A DNA stretch of 64,000 nt from Saturnia japonica (taxonomy: Eukaryota; Arthropoda; Insecta; Lepidoptera; Saturniidae). This document shows, piece by piece, positions 44,411 through 56,875 of this stretch (positions within the stretch are counted from its first letter, which is position 1; every line of letters starts with the position of its first letter). Position numbers and translations under genes: made by a program. The stretch lies in the NCBI GenBank assembly GCA_033032175.1, contig CM065321.1, positions 8,144,501-8,208,500 of the forward strand. The letters are read 5' to 3'. Under the pieces are notes generated by a model. It was not told where the DNA came from, ran no database searches, and saw nothing but the letters and a program-made list of their open reading frames with translations.

Positions 44411-46297
44411 GAGTCTCTTTTGTTTGTTTTTAGAATAATTACTGTGCAACGCAGCTATAGCTTCGAGAAGGAATTTGCATTTAATTTTATTGTATTTGAT
44501 TCGCGATTGATTGAATTAAGGGTCCAGCACATATTACGTGAACCTTCTCAAACATATAGCATTATCAAATACGTAAGTAGGTAACCCAAGAAATACAGTC
44601 AGATGTCAACCCTATTGCGTGTTTATCTACTGAGCGGCTTTAGGTAATTAATTCAAGAACACTTTCGAGACAGCTTACTGTTTACTTTAGTGTACTGTAG
44701 TGACGTAATGTCGTGCTACCTTGTCCCTGCCAATGTATTTACATGTGACGGTCGCGCACGAACTTGTTCGACTATAGCAACCCGCCCCAGCTTCGCACAG
44801 GTGCAATTTACAAAGTGGTGTCATTTTATGTTCAAAAAGCATGTTCGATTGATTTACAGTTTATCGCTTTAGTGTTAATAGTTCATAACTTCATAGTTAC
44901 AAAAAGTGTGCTTTGCTCGCGACGCGATGCCTTAATATATAGCGCATAGGTAGGCCGCACTGCGGATGCCAGCAGCGGTGTAGAGTAACGGCCAACCGTT
45001 TTGCTGCGAGCGTTTTCTTTGGTTGCGCGTAATCTTGAATCCGTGATATTTTCTACGGTATTCATTTTAATTATATAATGTTTTATTTAGACAAGAATTA
45101 ATACTGAATAGGAGAAAATAACTTCGCAAATAACCTAATATTTTTAATTATTATGTTGAAGATAAAAATGGTTATTGCGAGTCAACATTTGGAGATAGAC
45201 ATATGACATCGCGGACTTTTCTCTATGCTTTTTGAAAAACTACAATTCTTTCGTACATTATTTTGATGTATCTGTTAGGATTTAGCAAGCCATATAAGCT
45301 CTCGAAAATCAATTTTTTTACCACTTTGTATTTAATTTCATTTAATTTTATTGTATTTGATTGGTTGTATTGAACTTTCTCTACTATAAAAAAAAACTTA
45401 TTTGGAGTGGACGCGAATATAACGCAAATAGTGACTTCTTTTATTATATGTATGATATGATGATAATGAGAGAAGATTAACCGGTGTATTTATTATATTG
45501 TGTAGGTTATTATTTATCTACATTTTACTTAATTTATCAGTGGTGAAAGGATCTCCGTTTTCAGATCACGTCAGATTTTATTATAAAAGATGGTGCGTGT
45601 ACATATTTATGTACGTGTGTTAGAAGTTATACTTGTTTGACGACATCAAAATGATTTTACACGAAATTTTTTGAAATAATATAATAAAAAGATTGAAAAA
45701 TGTAAAAGAAGGAAAAATTTATTTATTTCTCCATATTTAGTCATTTATTTGTAATGGTACTGATAAACTGATGTTAAAAAATAACATCGAGTGTGACTAA
45801 CTTCATCACAATAAAACAAAAGGCTTAGCAAGTAACGACTATCACCATTTCGACTGTAATTTAATATCAGAATGGTCATGGTCATCAGCACTGTTCTCAC
45901 TAGTCAGACCAAAACAATAATGTCTCACTAGTAATATCTGAAACGTCTACCGCAAGCTTTACTAACGAATAACAACTAGTGCGACAATCTTCACAGCAAA
46001 TATATTATAAGAGATTTAGCAAGCAACTTTATTGCGTAGACTTTTTGTTACAATGTGAAAAAATCACTGCCATGCATGTATAACACTCCTAAAGAAGAAT
46101 ATAATTTAATTTTTACGTTAACTGATCATCAGACCGGGCTATTTTCATCAACCACGTATTAATAATTACTCTTCGACAAAGTCACAATAGCGACAAGCGT
46201 TACAAAAATATTCACTAGATGTGTATAATTATAGTAAGTATATCATTTAAATTAAGATTTATTTTGAAATATGCAGATATGAGTTATATGACTTAAC
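44411..46297. other. AT-rich region, nothing assigned
   Basis: Short frames at 44690-45065 are in three phases of the same GC-richer tract and none has a motif. No repeat recognised. Confidence 0.45.
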
Positions 46298-46420
46298 GGT
46301 ATCACCGTAACTAACATCCCCATTTACCGTAAGTGCTGTACCGTGTCGTGCCAATATAGCTTTTCAAATACATCGTGATAAACGTTAGACGACAGCTTTC
46401 ACCGATCTTGTGTTGAAATA
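46298..46420 (+). repeat. Dispersed repeat R5, copy 2
   Basis: CCATTTACCGTAAGTGCTGT and TCAAATACATCGTGATAAAC parallel 43145-43255 in the same orientation. Confidence 0.5.
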
Positions 46421-46689
46421 TTCTCGTAGTACTGTAAATATACAACGGTTTTTATAAAAATAAACTACACTTATAGACATATTTATAGGAACGCAATAAA
46501 AAGGTATAATAACAAAAAATATTTTCTTATTTCATACTGACCACCTAAACAAGTACACATTATGTAATTTGAAAATAGTAGATTTTGAATAGAATTTTAC
46601 CTACGACTTTCATTGGGTTTTTTTGGCGGGATCTTAAAGTCACATGTTGTGGTTTTTATTTTTAATTCATTATCTTTGGTTTTTGACCC

Positions 46690-46880
46690 TATACATACAT
46701 ACATAAATCACGCCTATTTCCCAACGGTGTAGGCAGAGACCACGTCCCTCCACCTGCTATGATCCTGGCATACCTCTTTCGCTTCTTCGACATTCATTAA
46801 TCTTTTCATGCATGCTCGTCGGTTTAGAGTACTCTTGACCTTGGACCTTTCTTGACCATATATTATGTAATATTTGTGCC
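46690..46880 (-). repeat. Lepidopteran interspersed repeat R6
   Basis: CATACATACATAAATCACGC, CCTATTTCCCAACGG, GGCAGAGACCACG and TTCATTAATCTTTTC are words of a very common unclassified lepidopteran repeat that ends in a (CATA)n tract, here at 46692-46704. Strand is a guess from the simple tail. Confidence 0.5.
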
Positions 46881-47361
46881 GTTTTGCGTGATATAGTTTG
46901 GTTTTTGTGCATAAGTGAAGGGGATTATAAATGTAAGCTGAAAACATTCATTCTGAGACCCCACAAAAATTTCCAAGAAAGTTCTAACATGGAAGCCACC
47001 ATCTTGTTAGGATACTGAATCATCATAACACATGACACTATAATTCACTCGATAATGGCAGTGATGGTCTTCATTAGAGAGGACCGGTTGCCAAGTTCGG
47101 AAGAAGAAGAAGATTTTCATATTTTTTTATTGCTATCTGTTAATTTCTTTGGTACGTAGTGTAAGAAATTCGGCAGTAATTATAGTTTTTAACAAATTTA
47201 ACATTATTTCTGGTTTTTTTATTGTTATTATTGAGTAAAGGGAACTTCATTTTTGATCAGTTTGATTGGTAATGCCGGATCTTAGCGTTGCTTAGGTGTC
47301 TAAAGATGTAACTTTAATTGAAAATGGTTACATTTACAATGAAGTAGCTTAAACATTACGA
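46881..47361. other. Spacer before the Tc1-like relic
   Basis: No inverted terminal repeat could be placed here. A GAAGAAGAAGAAG tract at 47100-47112. Confidence 0.45.
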
Positions 47362-48000
47362 ATGTCCAATTCTGTGATATTTCGCAATGTTAAACAATAC
47401 CGACAGACTGGAGACAATACGTATAAAATAAGGTCACAAAAGAGTAACAACAGAAAGCGACAACAGGTTTATTTCAAGCAGTGTCCTCAGAAACTGCATT
47501 TCGACTTCTTTCGAGGTACGAAACAAGCGGCAGGAAGTTCGACAAGTGACAGCACCAAAATGATTAGTAGAAGACTTAAGACGGCTGGTACAGGGGCATA
47601 CTTGCCCGCCAGAAGCCATTTTCTCACCGCAGGTCATCGAGTAGTAAGGTTCAACTTTGCCTGTTCGCACCGAAATTGTGATGATGACGTTTGAGCAAAG
47701 CACTCTTTACCGATAAGTCCAGATTCTGTCTCAAGTCAGATTATGAAATAGTTAAAATATGGAGATGAGTCAGAGAAAGATACGCTGAGTGTAACATTTT
47801 TGGAAGAGAGCCTTTTATGGTGGAGGGTCAGTAATGGTATGGGGTGGTATATGCTTCGGAGTACGTGTTGAGCTACACACTTAGAAAACGGGTCCCTGAC
47901 TGCGGCAAGATACGTAATTTACATTTTAGAGCAGATTGTGATGATACCTTTTACCTCATTTATGAAGACTACGAAAGTATAATACAAAAAAAAAACTTCC
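47362..48000 (+). pseudogene. Tc1-like transposase relic
   Basis: The first frame (47362-47694) has a VKQYRQTGDNT segment and then RRLKTAGTGAYLPARSHFLT with AGHRVVRFNFACSHRN, which follow the order of the helix-turn-helix and linker of Tc1-type transposases. The catalytic domain continues after a frameshift: FTDKSRFCLKSDYE at 47706 with the first catalytic D, then a stop after IWR, REPFMVEG, and after another shift GSVMVWGGICFG and GSLTAARYV. At least three frameshifts and stops. Similarity fades near 48000, before the second D and the E could be seen. Confidence 0.75.
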
Positions 48001-48855
48001 AGAAACTCAATTTTACATTAATCACTTTTAACCATCTACTGGCTAAAGCACGTAACCGAGTACGTGGTAATATTTTAAAAACTTATACCACTACAGTGTT
48101 CAAATGTAAATTAAAGTTTTGCAGGAGTTTACGAGTAACTACAAACTAGAAAAAAGTTAACAAAATACTTAGAAGTTTATTTACAAGTTGTTACTGACAC
48201 TCCTTCTTAGGTTGCTTTTCATAGAAATTTGAAATAAAACGTAAAAAGATATTGGGCACAAGTCTCCGTTTCAAATTTTTATGCAAATAGATGCATTAAG
48301 TGAACAATCACATGATGCTTAGTTGAAGCACTTATACGTCTTATTAATCTCTAATGAGCGTGTACTAGCTCCGGCATAGTTAATTTTAGAGTTGACTGCA
48401 TTAGATAATTATGCAAAGTAACAGGTGGCTTTAATATGTTCATAGTAATATTTATGAGGATATCAGTTATTAACTAGGTTCTAGGATCATCTGTATATGA
48501 CTATAGTTTACTAAAGATTTGTTTAGTAATTCATTATTTTTAAGTTTCCACTAACATAGATAAATTAAGTTCAAAAATATATTACCTACCTATGTTATTG
48601 AGGTAAACAAAACAAGACTTAAACCACATTCGCATGGTGTCATCTTTTGCCTGACTGTAATAAACAAATGTAATTAACAGAAAAATTAAATTATTTTAAC
48701 AAAAATTCTACATCTGCAATGATATTGATTCATTAACAGTCAGTGAATCATGTTTGTTTACAGTAGGTACTGTCGAGAATTGCGATACATTTTAAATATT
48801 CAAAGTTGTATTAATGCCCGTGTACACTCATTTATATTGTACACAATGTTCTAAG
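48001..48855. other. AT-rich region, nothing assigned
   Basis: No gene or named repeat. An unusual TGTACACTCATTTATATTGTAC imperfect palindrome at about 48820-48841 was noted. Confidence 0.45.
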
Positions 48856-49016
48856 TACTATTAATATAAAGAGATAAAGTATATTTGTTTATCTCTGAAA
48901 TTACTAATCTCTGAAACTACTGAAACGATTCTGGTAGTTTTTCACTGATATAATATTTTATTGCTATTAAGTTATATACTGTAATTAACGCATGTGAAGT
49001 CGGAGGAGGTTACTAG
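48856..49016 (+). mobile_element. Helitron-like element H4, short deleted copy
   Basis: 161 bp with both ends: ACTATTAATATAAAGAGATA at the left, AATCTCTGAAACTACTGAA inside and GAAGTCGGAGGAGGTTACTAG at the right, followed by T. It is an internally deleted version of the element at 34234-35300. Confidence 0.58.
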
Positions 49017-49835
49017 TTATTTTATAAAACAGGTATCTTCATAATATATTTATAAGTGTCCATTAAGATTCTAGCCCACTTATAACGTTTAGTTAAAATT
49101 TGCCGTGTAACATTGCTAACATCAAACAAATTGTCTTATTTTTAACCCTCTATTTATCCTCTGTCCCCTCCGGGGGTGGACTTTAAAACCTTAGTGTTCA
49201 CCTGTGTTGTATATAGAAATGCTGTGAAAATGTTCATGCTTCTAGCCCCACCAGCTTATTCTGTAGGTACTTTATCTGTCAGTCAGCCTTAAGAACTTTA
49301 TTAAGTAGAAGATAAGCAACTTATTGAACTTCAAAGAAATATATTTTGTATTAATTAGAGTTTGAAAGATTGGAATATATCCAGCTAGCTACAACGCCTT
49401 AAATTATTAATTGTTTTAATGCCCACATAATCCTAGTTTTACATTATTTTCATTCTATTTCAGCATGATAAAAAATCCTACAAAATGCACTGAAATACAT
49501 GTTATTTTTTTAGTAAAAATATGGATATATATAGTAAAACTTAATAGATTATTCTCCATGGACAGTATACAATAAGGTAGTAACAACAAAAGATCGAGTT
49601 AGTAAAGCAGAAATATTAAATTATTATTATTTTTACCATTTCAGTAATTAAAATGCTTGCATCATGTTCGAAATAAAATTAACAACTATGCAAAAATTAA
49701 TTACGGAATCCTTGACGAGCTTACCGCATCATTGTGTTAACATATACGTAACATCGCTTTAAGTCAACTTTTAACTTAACATGAAAGTCAGTTAATGTCA
49801 ACATAATGCAATAATCTATGATAATTATTATAAAA
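49017..49835. other. AT-rich spacer
   Basis: CCTCTGTCCCCTCCGGGGGT at 49159-49178 is a GC-rich hairpin-like word in an otherwise plain stretch. Confidence 0.45.
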
Positions 49836-50060
49836 TTAGTAAATCTGTAGTTATTATTATTTTTTCTAAATTCCCCGATGGGCTATAGAAAGGTCACTAA
49901 TTACAAATATGCCGTTAATTTTTTTTGTCTATCTGTTCGTATTTTCTGATTTAACTCTAAAACGACTTTACCGATTCTTATGAAATTTTGTACACGGAAA
50001 GATTATGTCGTTTGTCAATTGATAGGCTATAATAATTTTTGATAATACTTTTACAAAACA
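49836..50060 (+). repeat. Helitron-like H2, 5' part
   Basis: Starts with AGTAAATCTGTAGTTATTA and carries CTTTACCGATTCTTATGAAA and TTTTGTACACGGAAAGATTA. Parallel to 6131-6390, reverse of 39230-39465. No 3' end. Confidence 0.5.
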
Positions 50061-51779
50061 AAATAAATTAAAGTAATGAGAACAATGTCAATGACAAACA
50101 AAATAGTCTGATAGCCTCTATTCTTATTACATAACATTAAGGTTGTAGAGATTTTAATACATTTATTTTATTTTACGCTTATGAACTCATAAAAGCTCAG
50201 ATTTTAATATTAAGTAAAAAGTCTGATTGGTTTCGTTTTCAATTGGTTTCAAAATATTATTAACATTAACCTACATAATTTTGTAAGAATCGATATTTAC
50301 TGATTCTTTTAACTGTTATCACTTCATAACGAGAGGTTAAGTTAAAACTGAAACTAACAAAATTAATAGATGTATTGAGTAGGTTCCTTTTGTGACGTAG
50401 AGTTACATAAACCACCAATATTTTTTTTCAAGATCATCCATAAAGGAATAAAAATGGTAATGATCACACTTTATGATAAGTGACGATGTGGTCTAAACAT
50501 GAAGGGTGTTCGCGACATTATAAAATAGTAACTAGTGTACTAGAATATAAGTGTAAATAGAATAAGTTGTAAATATCTTAATAATAAAGAGAAAGCGGAG
50601 AGTACGCGCACACTATATTCTCGCCATCCCGCTCTGATAGTAGTGAGTCTCGCTTAGTCACTATGCGGGGTAACGTACACACTGTTGAGGGCAGCGTGGG
50701 CGGATAGATCGGAAGCGGGGTGGCAAAATCAGTTCTGTCTAAGAAATCGACCAAGACACACGCAGCAGGTACTCTCCGCATCTAAAATAAATAGTTTTTC
50801 ATTTGAAGCCTACGGTGAATAGCATATCGGAATCAGCATAAATATAAAACATATGTGAGTCAAATCGAAGGTGGCTTACAAAGGGTTTTTTAAAGCTTTC
50901 GTATGTAGCTGCCGATAAAGACATATAAATAGTATATAGGTAAGTGAGTAACAGATTTTTAACTTGCTGGTATAAAGCTAGCCAGGCGAGCATCAGAATA
51001 TACCCTAACTCTATGTTATAGTTTTCTAATGATGTTTTCCTTCACCGAAAGCTTAGACTTCAGTGTGTATCTATTTAGTATAAGAATGTAAAATTAATTC
51101 TCTATGCATTATATTTTAAGGTAAAATTCAATAAAATAGCACTTCAATAAATAAATTTTGTTCGCCATAATAGAAAGTGAACCTAAAAACAATTTAGAAA
51201 AATATGCGTTTTGACCTAAATTAACTAAGTGCCTACATGTACAGGTATATTTAGCGCGACATCTAAACCGCTAACAATCTTGATTTTAATCAGACGGCGA
51301 CCACAGAGGCATTTAACCGAAAAAAGCTCATTGTAAACAAACCCTTATCTCTTAGTTAACGGTATTTAATGGTGAGTAAATACAAACACTTCTAACCCGG
51401 AAATTGAACCTACAACCATTAAGTAGTCGTTGGACCGACATTTTACTTCACCTATTTTATCTAAGCACTCAGTAACCCATTCTTGTATTTATTTAAGGTA
51501 AAGTGATATGTATTTTGAATGGCTTCAGCGTTATATTAATAAGAGATATAATTATTTTCTTTTATACTATCTAAATACTATATAATTTGGATAGGAATTA
51601 GTAATTATTTTTTATTATAAAGAATTTGAATAACAATTGGTAAAAATATTTTTTAAGAAATTTGTGTATGAAATAAATGGATATATGGATTATTCTATTA
51701 CAAAAATTAAAACTTTTTTATTTAAATCTTTATCAACTTCTAACAGTTTGTATAAACAACTAAGGTGGCAAAATAACGT
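50061..51779. other. AT-rich region with a GC-richer block
   Basis: 50585-50785 is GC-richer and carries an AATAAAGAG word at its start, like an LTR interior, but no paired repeat exists in the window. A 67-codon minus-strand frame there has no motif. 51335-51430 contains an inverted B-box-like word (AAATTGAACC), too weak to call. Confidence 0.4.
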
Positions 51780-51990
51780 ATAGCCTGCCTGATGTTAAGT
51801 GATTACCGTAGCCTGTGAACACATGTGTCACCAGGAACACGCAGGAACTCTGGAAACCCTACACACTGCAACAACACAACACAAGGGTATTTGGCTGCGA
51901 CCGTTTGTAGGGTGGAGGTATTTCACCAGTCGGGTTGCCACAAGTAGAGAAGATTTTCTAAAAAGATTTCTATTGGATTTAGACCTGTTT
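51780..51990 (+). repeat. Dispersed repeat R4 copy
   Basis: CCTGATGTTAAGTGATTACC opening, then ACAACACAACACAAGG, GGGTGGAGGTATTTCACCAG and GGGTTGCCACAAGTAGAGAA. Full length compared with the copies at 26905 and 59884. Confidence 0.6.
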
Positions 51991-53030
51991 TAAATACCTA
52001 ATACTGCCTCGGGAACGATGGTGACCAGGCAAACATTTTGCACCGAACAGATAAGAATCTCGAATCATAAAAAGTAAGTAAATACGACGGTACTTTTGAG
52101 TCTGCGGTACATAAATTGCCCCCGTATCAGACCATCGCTTGACCCTTAATGGCCGCAAGGTGGGACAGATCGTTATCGGTAAAATGGGAATTCTGGTGGG
52201 CGCCTACTTAGACGATACTAGGTATTTGTAACTCGTTTATTGTAGTACGTGCTTCGATGGAAGCATGACCTCTTAAAGCTTTTATATATTGTTATTGTAA
52301 ACCAAACACTAACGAACACATATTACAAGACAAAGAGGTTTCATTTTTTAGCTAGCTGCCACATGCTAATATTTAGCATATTATAAGAATGTCAATAATC
52401 TAACTAGTAGCTGTCAAGTTAGTTAACAGATTGTTAATAGATGGCGCCTTGAATATATTTTTAGTTTTAAACTACTTTTAAACACAATTTTGTTTGAATT
52501 TGATTAAGAATTAACAGTGATATGGTGTTGTGAGGAAAAACACTTTTGAGAAATAATTATTAGAATAATAATTTAGTTGTAAGTGAGCTTGAAGTCAATG
52601 GCGATCGATATCTAAAATATAAAATGTACTCGAGATTTCGCCAAAAGAAAACTTAATAAATAAACCATAGCATATAGATGTGTTTTTTTGTAATGCTTAC
52701 CTGCTTAATTACATCCCTCAAGATGGAAATCTATCACCATTCACCAAGCACCTATCAGTGTGTACATGCACTTTAAGGCTACTTATTTCTAAGCTCAGGT
52801 CACAATATGGGTATTTACTTAACTTACAATATTACTTATGATTGTACGAAAAGTTTGCAAATGTTTCTTTTTTTTTTAAATTTTTTCAGTTGAAATTGAA
52901 TAAATAATCAATCACAGATAACATTGACTACGTACAAATAGTTCATAGTTTCAACTTGTAAGAATTTAGGTGCCACCTCCACGAGTAAGTGTATCGTCAC
53001 GAGTCCGCCCTGTTAATGTCAAGTTTTCAC
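51991..53030. other. AT-rich region, minor repeat
   Basis: 52405-52470 (AAGTTAGTTAACAGATTGTT, AATAGATGGCGCC) resembles 57636-57700. Otherwise unassigned. Confidence 0.4.
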
Positions 53031-53430
53031 TACGAGACAATTAGTTTTCCGCCTGCCTATCGTCGCGCATCGCGACGTATCGCCGCGTAACTGCGTGTCC
53101 GCAACAACTCGTTGCACAGTTGTTTTGTTGAAAAGAGCGCAGAACAGATCAGAATGCAGTAGTGTCAATGAGTAACACGCACTTGGCGGGGGTATGTGCG
53201 AGAGCACTTTGCGTTTTGCGGCGGAGGCTGAGTGTCCTCTGCGCTCGCCGCCATGTTCGGTGAAGCTGTAAAAGCCGCAGCGGCTTCAGGACCCCTAAGG
53301 CTAACAGTATAGTCAGTAAAAAAAACGTTTTGCGACGAGTGCGTTACGAAAAGGTTGCGTCTCGCGACGGATGCGCAGCTAGTCGTTGGCGTTTTCCTTA
53401 TCAATGTCACCCGTCGCATCGCCATTTGGA
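53031..53430. repeat. CpG-rich repeat block containing a LINE tail
   Basis: CGTCGCGCATCGCGACGTAT at about 53062 and GTTGCGTCTCGCGACGGATG at about 53354 are CpG-dense words on each side of the inserted LINE tail. They look like parts of a single older element, possibly with inverted halves, but the halves do not align cleanly. Confidence 0.4.
53224..53325 (+). mobile_element. 102-bp 5'-truncated LINE tail with target duplication
   Basis: Contains the 3' words of the jockey-like LINE (GAAGCTGTAAAAGCCGCAGC, CCCCTAAGGCTAACAGT) and ends in AAAAAAAA. CGTTTTGCG lies directly before it (53212-53220) and directly after it (53326-53334). Extending three more bases gives a 12-bp duplication with one mismatch. 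This is a classic target-primed reverse transcription product that stopped after about 100 bases. Confidence 0.85.
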
Positions 53431-55773
53431 GATACGTTCATAGAGTTGTTATCGAATAAAGTGGCAGGACGATAATATCACCGCGATATACTCGCTTGTG
53501 GAGGTAGCACCTTAATAAGCACGGATGTTTTAAAATAATGAATACTACAAACAAATACTCTGTAATTTTAAAACACTTTTGTAGGTGTCAGACCTTCGTT
53601 CTTCAGCTGGATAAATATCATAATTGTCTATATTACGTATTATTATAAAGAGATAAAGTTTGTCTAATTGCAAAAGGTAATCTCTGGAACTATTGATTAG
53701 ATTGTAAAAATATTTTATAGATAAAAAGCTACGTTACGTCACTGGTTTAACATATTGTTATTACATTGTATGTCTTTACTAACGCGCGCAATTGTAGATA
53801 ATTTTTTATACAATCTCAATTAACTCATTTTATAGAATTTTAAATTCTATTTTGGATTTAGAAATAGACATAACATACAAGTATACACACGATCATTCGC
53901 AAGTTGTTTTACTGGTCTGTGCTACAACCTAACTAGGCCACAGTTAGTGATTGTTTAAATAGGAAAACTTTGAGTAGATATGAGGGCGGTGAGGCTTCAA
54001 TAAATCAAAATTATTGGTAAAGTTTGAGGCTACCAGAACACCTGAAATATTAATTTCCCTCATATTTCATTATGCTTGAAATATTTCATCTCGATTACCT
54101 GCTGGTAATTTATCTTCATGTCTAATTAATCATACTTCCTCATACTTACTAATCAATATAATATGCCTTATATTATAGATTTACCAACCTATCAACTTCT
54201 TTGCGATTATTCTTTGCTTTACAATATTGTTTTCATTCTCTCCCTCCATACCTAATACGTAAATCAAAAGCTTTATAGTGTATTCACAGTATAGACGTAA
54301 GTTTTGGAATTTTGGGGAACACAATCGGAATCCGAAGAATACAGTTTTTATAAATTATCTTTTTTAAATTATTTATTTATTTTACTGTAGACTCTTAGTC
54401 CGCGCACTTTATAAAAATAAATTTTTAAAATTTAATACATTTAAATTCATCACTACTTAATAACTTATAATAAGTGAGTTCTCAACAGGTGGTTTGATTG
54501 TGTTAGTTCGCAACTTCAGCTACAAATGCTTCTTTTGCTTTAATTTCGTGATTGTATCTTCAACAATCAAGTCACGGCTTTTAACAGCCATCCTCATGTT
54601 GTAATTTAGGATGGCTAACTCAGAGTCGTAGTCGTTGCCCGCTTGACATATCTGCCAATCGCGCTACCTAGTCGTCGGTGCTATGCACACAGGTGGACGT
54701 GTAACGTGATATTGCCACAAAAGCATGTAAGACACTGTCCATGTCGTGGAGCTGCATCTTTCTGGACTTAATCTACAGAAATTGTCTTATTTTTACTTCT
54801 AAATAAACTTAGTTCCAGAATATTTACTTTTGCATTTATTATCAATCAGACAACGAAAAAACCTTGCATTAACAAAAAAAATTTGGCCGTCATGGAACGG
54901 CCGGCAGATTTGAAACATCTTAGTGAATATTAAAATTTCTAATAAATAAAAAACGAAAACCAATCAAAAATGTGAAGTAAAATAATAATGTCGAGTATAC
55001 TATAGTCGGATAAATATAGTAAACAGCTCATACAGAGAAACAACGGAGTGTCTAGTATGCAAGGGAGTCGAGAGTGGCGGCGTAGAGGGGGCATGACAGC
55101 ATGAGAGAGCGTCATGCCGTTCGCCGTCACGGCGCGGCGTACGGTTCGATAATACTGCCAAAGCGCGCCAATAGATGTTTCACAAAAAACATATATTAAA
55201 ATGTAAATCCCTCAAAAAAAGCAAAAATAAAAAATCATAACCATAAAATTGTGATAAACGTCTCTTTTTATCCTAAAGCCACAAATAGCGTCAATTTTGC
55301 GAAAAAAATATTATTTCGTGAAGAAAAACAAAAGCGACTTTATCCCGGGTTAAAATTTGTGAGATGCGCTGCGGATTAAAAATGTTTTCCGTGCCCTCGG
55401 GTCGGCTCGGGCTTCATTAGAGCATGTTTCTAAAATATTCTGATGAATATTTGCAGTCCACTTCTTACGAATTGCAGTTCATTAACTGTTCTACCTATTA
55501 TCAAAGCTTGTACAGAAATCGGTACGGAAAATTACCTTATCAAAAAACGATTGAACAAAACAAATGAGTTATTAATTTAAATAAAAGTTCATATTTCACT
55601 ATTAAATTACGTAGATGTAATTAATTTTATATTATACAAGTTTATTCAATAATTTTGTTTAAATTTTAAAAGTCAAGTTAACTCATTAATCTTTCATTGT
55701 TTTCTCAGTCGATACAAAAAATATACGCAGTAAAATATTGTTAAGTCTTAATTTTAAGATTATATAATCATAC
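53431..55773. other. AT-rich region with a Helitron scrap
   Basis: 53635-53790 begins like family H4 (ATTATAAAGAGATAAAGTTT, then GTAATCTCTGGAACTA) and has no 3' end. A GC-rich patch at 55070-55165 (CCGTTCGCCGTCACGGCGCG) has no protein-like frame. Confidence 0.45.
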
Positions 55774-56484
55774 TAGTTGTTGCTCGCCAGCTTCACTTTG
55801 CTTATTTATTTATTTATATATACATAGTATAAAATTAAGTCGCTTCCCGCTGTCTGCCCCTATGTACGCTTAGATCTTTTAAACTGCGCAACGGATTTTT
55901 ACTAACATTTTGATAAGGTTTACACTTTTTTTTACGGAAGGTTACAATATACAATATATTTCAATTAAGTTTTTGTATAGTAAAGAAAATTCAATTACAT
56001 ATTTGTAATTAAGTTGTCAAAAAATGATTTTCTAAAGAATTATAGTTCTTCAAAAATCCCACAAAAGACTCCGCGATGGCATATATTTATTTCCTAACGT
56101 TGACTTACAGTAACCATTTTTATCTTCAACAAAATAATTAAAAATATTACGTTATTTGAGAAGCTATTTTCTTCAATTCAGTATTAATCTTTATGCAGAT
56201 AACTTGGTTAGTTGACTTGGGCATTTAAAGTACATTAAGATTGTCTTTACAGTTTTCAATTTAAATGAATACCATAGAAGATATCACGAATTCAAAATTA
56301 TTCGTGACCAAAGAATTCCTACCTAAAAAAACATATGATAAATTAACGCAAGCTAAGCGCACTATTCGTCAACTATGACGTGTAACTTCAATATTAATGC
56401 AATAAACTCTAAATCAGGCTTTTTTAAACATAAAATATACCACTATGTAAATTGTACTCGTGTAAAGCAGGGGCGGGTAGCTAG
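55774..56484 (+). mobile_element. Composite of Helitron-like ends
   Basis: ACTAGTTGTTGCTCGCCAGC at 55773 is an inverted 3' end of one element, and GCAGGGGCGGGTAGCTAG ending at 56484 (then T) is the 3' end of another on the plus strand. 55990-56320 shares its middle with element H3 (AAATGAATACCATAGAAGAT, ATCACG). The two ends face outward, so at least two elements are merged here. Confidence 0.45.
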
Positions 56485-56529
56485 TTTTATTATAAAGTTT
56501 TCTAAACAAAGATACTTTTACGCCAATAA

Positions 56530-56875
56530 CGATGCCTCCCGGCTTCACGCACGTTTGTAGCAAATTGATTATTTTCTCATATTAGGTAATCTATCAATTG
56601 AGTAATGGCATATACATAATTTTCTCATTAACTGTGAAAAGCTATTTTTTTTTTTTTCTAAAATTATTATTAATAATACCATTAATAGAAGGAATGACAT
56701 ATGCCTCCCATATACAAAATATGTATCAGAAAAACCAGTGTAACTGTTTTTGAATTAAATCCAAACATACGAAAGACTGCCAAAAAATATTCGTGATCTT
56801 ATGTCCTTTATAGCATTAATCAGAAAATTTGGGAAAGTACGTGTACAGACAGAACTATAGATTTATAAATAAATA
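56530..56875 (-). repeat. Helitron-like H2 copy, degraded
   Basis: Starts with the GCCTCCCGGCTTCACGCACG word of a 3' end, then internal units (CTATCAATTGAGTAATGG, CCATATACAAAATATG), and ends in the GTACAGACAGAACTATAG 5' words near 56860. Confidence 0.5.

Noticed and set aside
50585..50785. Solo LTR
   Set aside because: An AATAAA-like word and GC-rich body suggest it, but no TG...CA ends, target duplication or second copy was found.
53165..53425. 86-codon minus-strand frame
   Set aside because: It is antisense to the LINE tail and flanking CpG-rich repeat.
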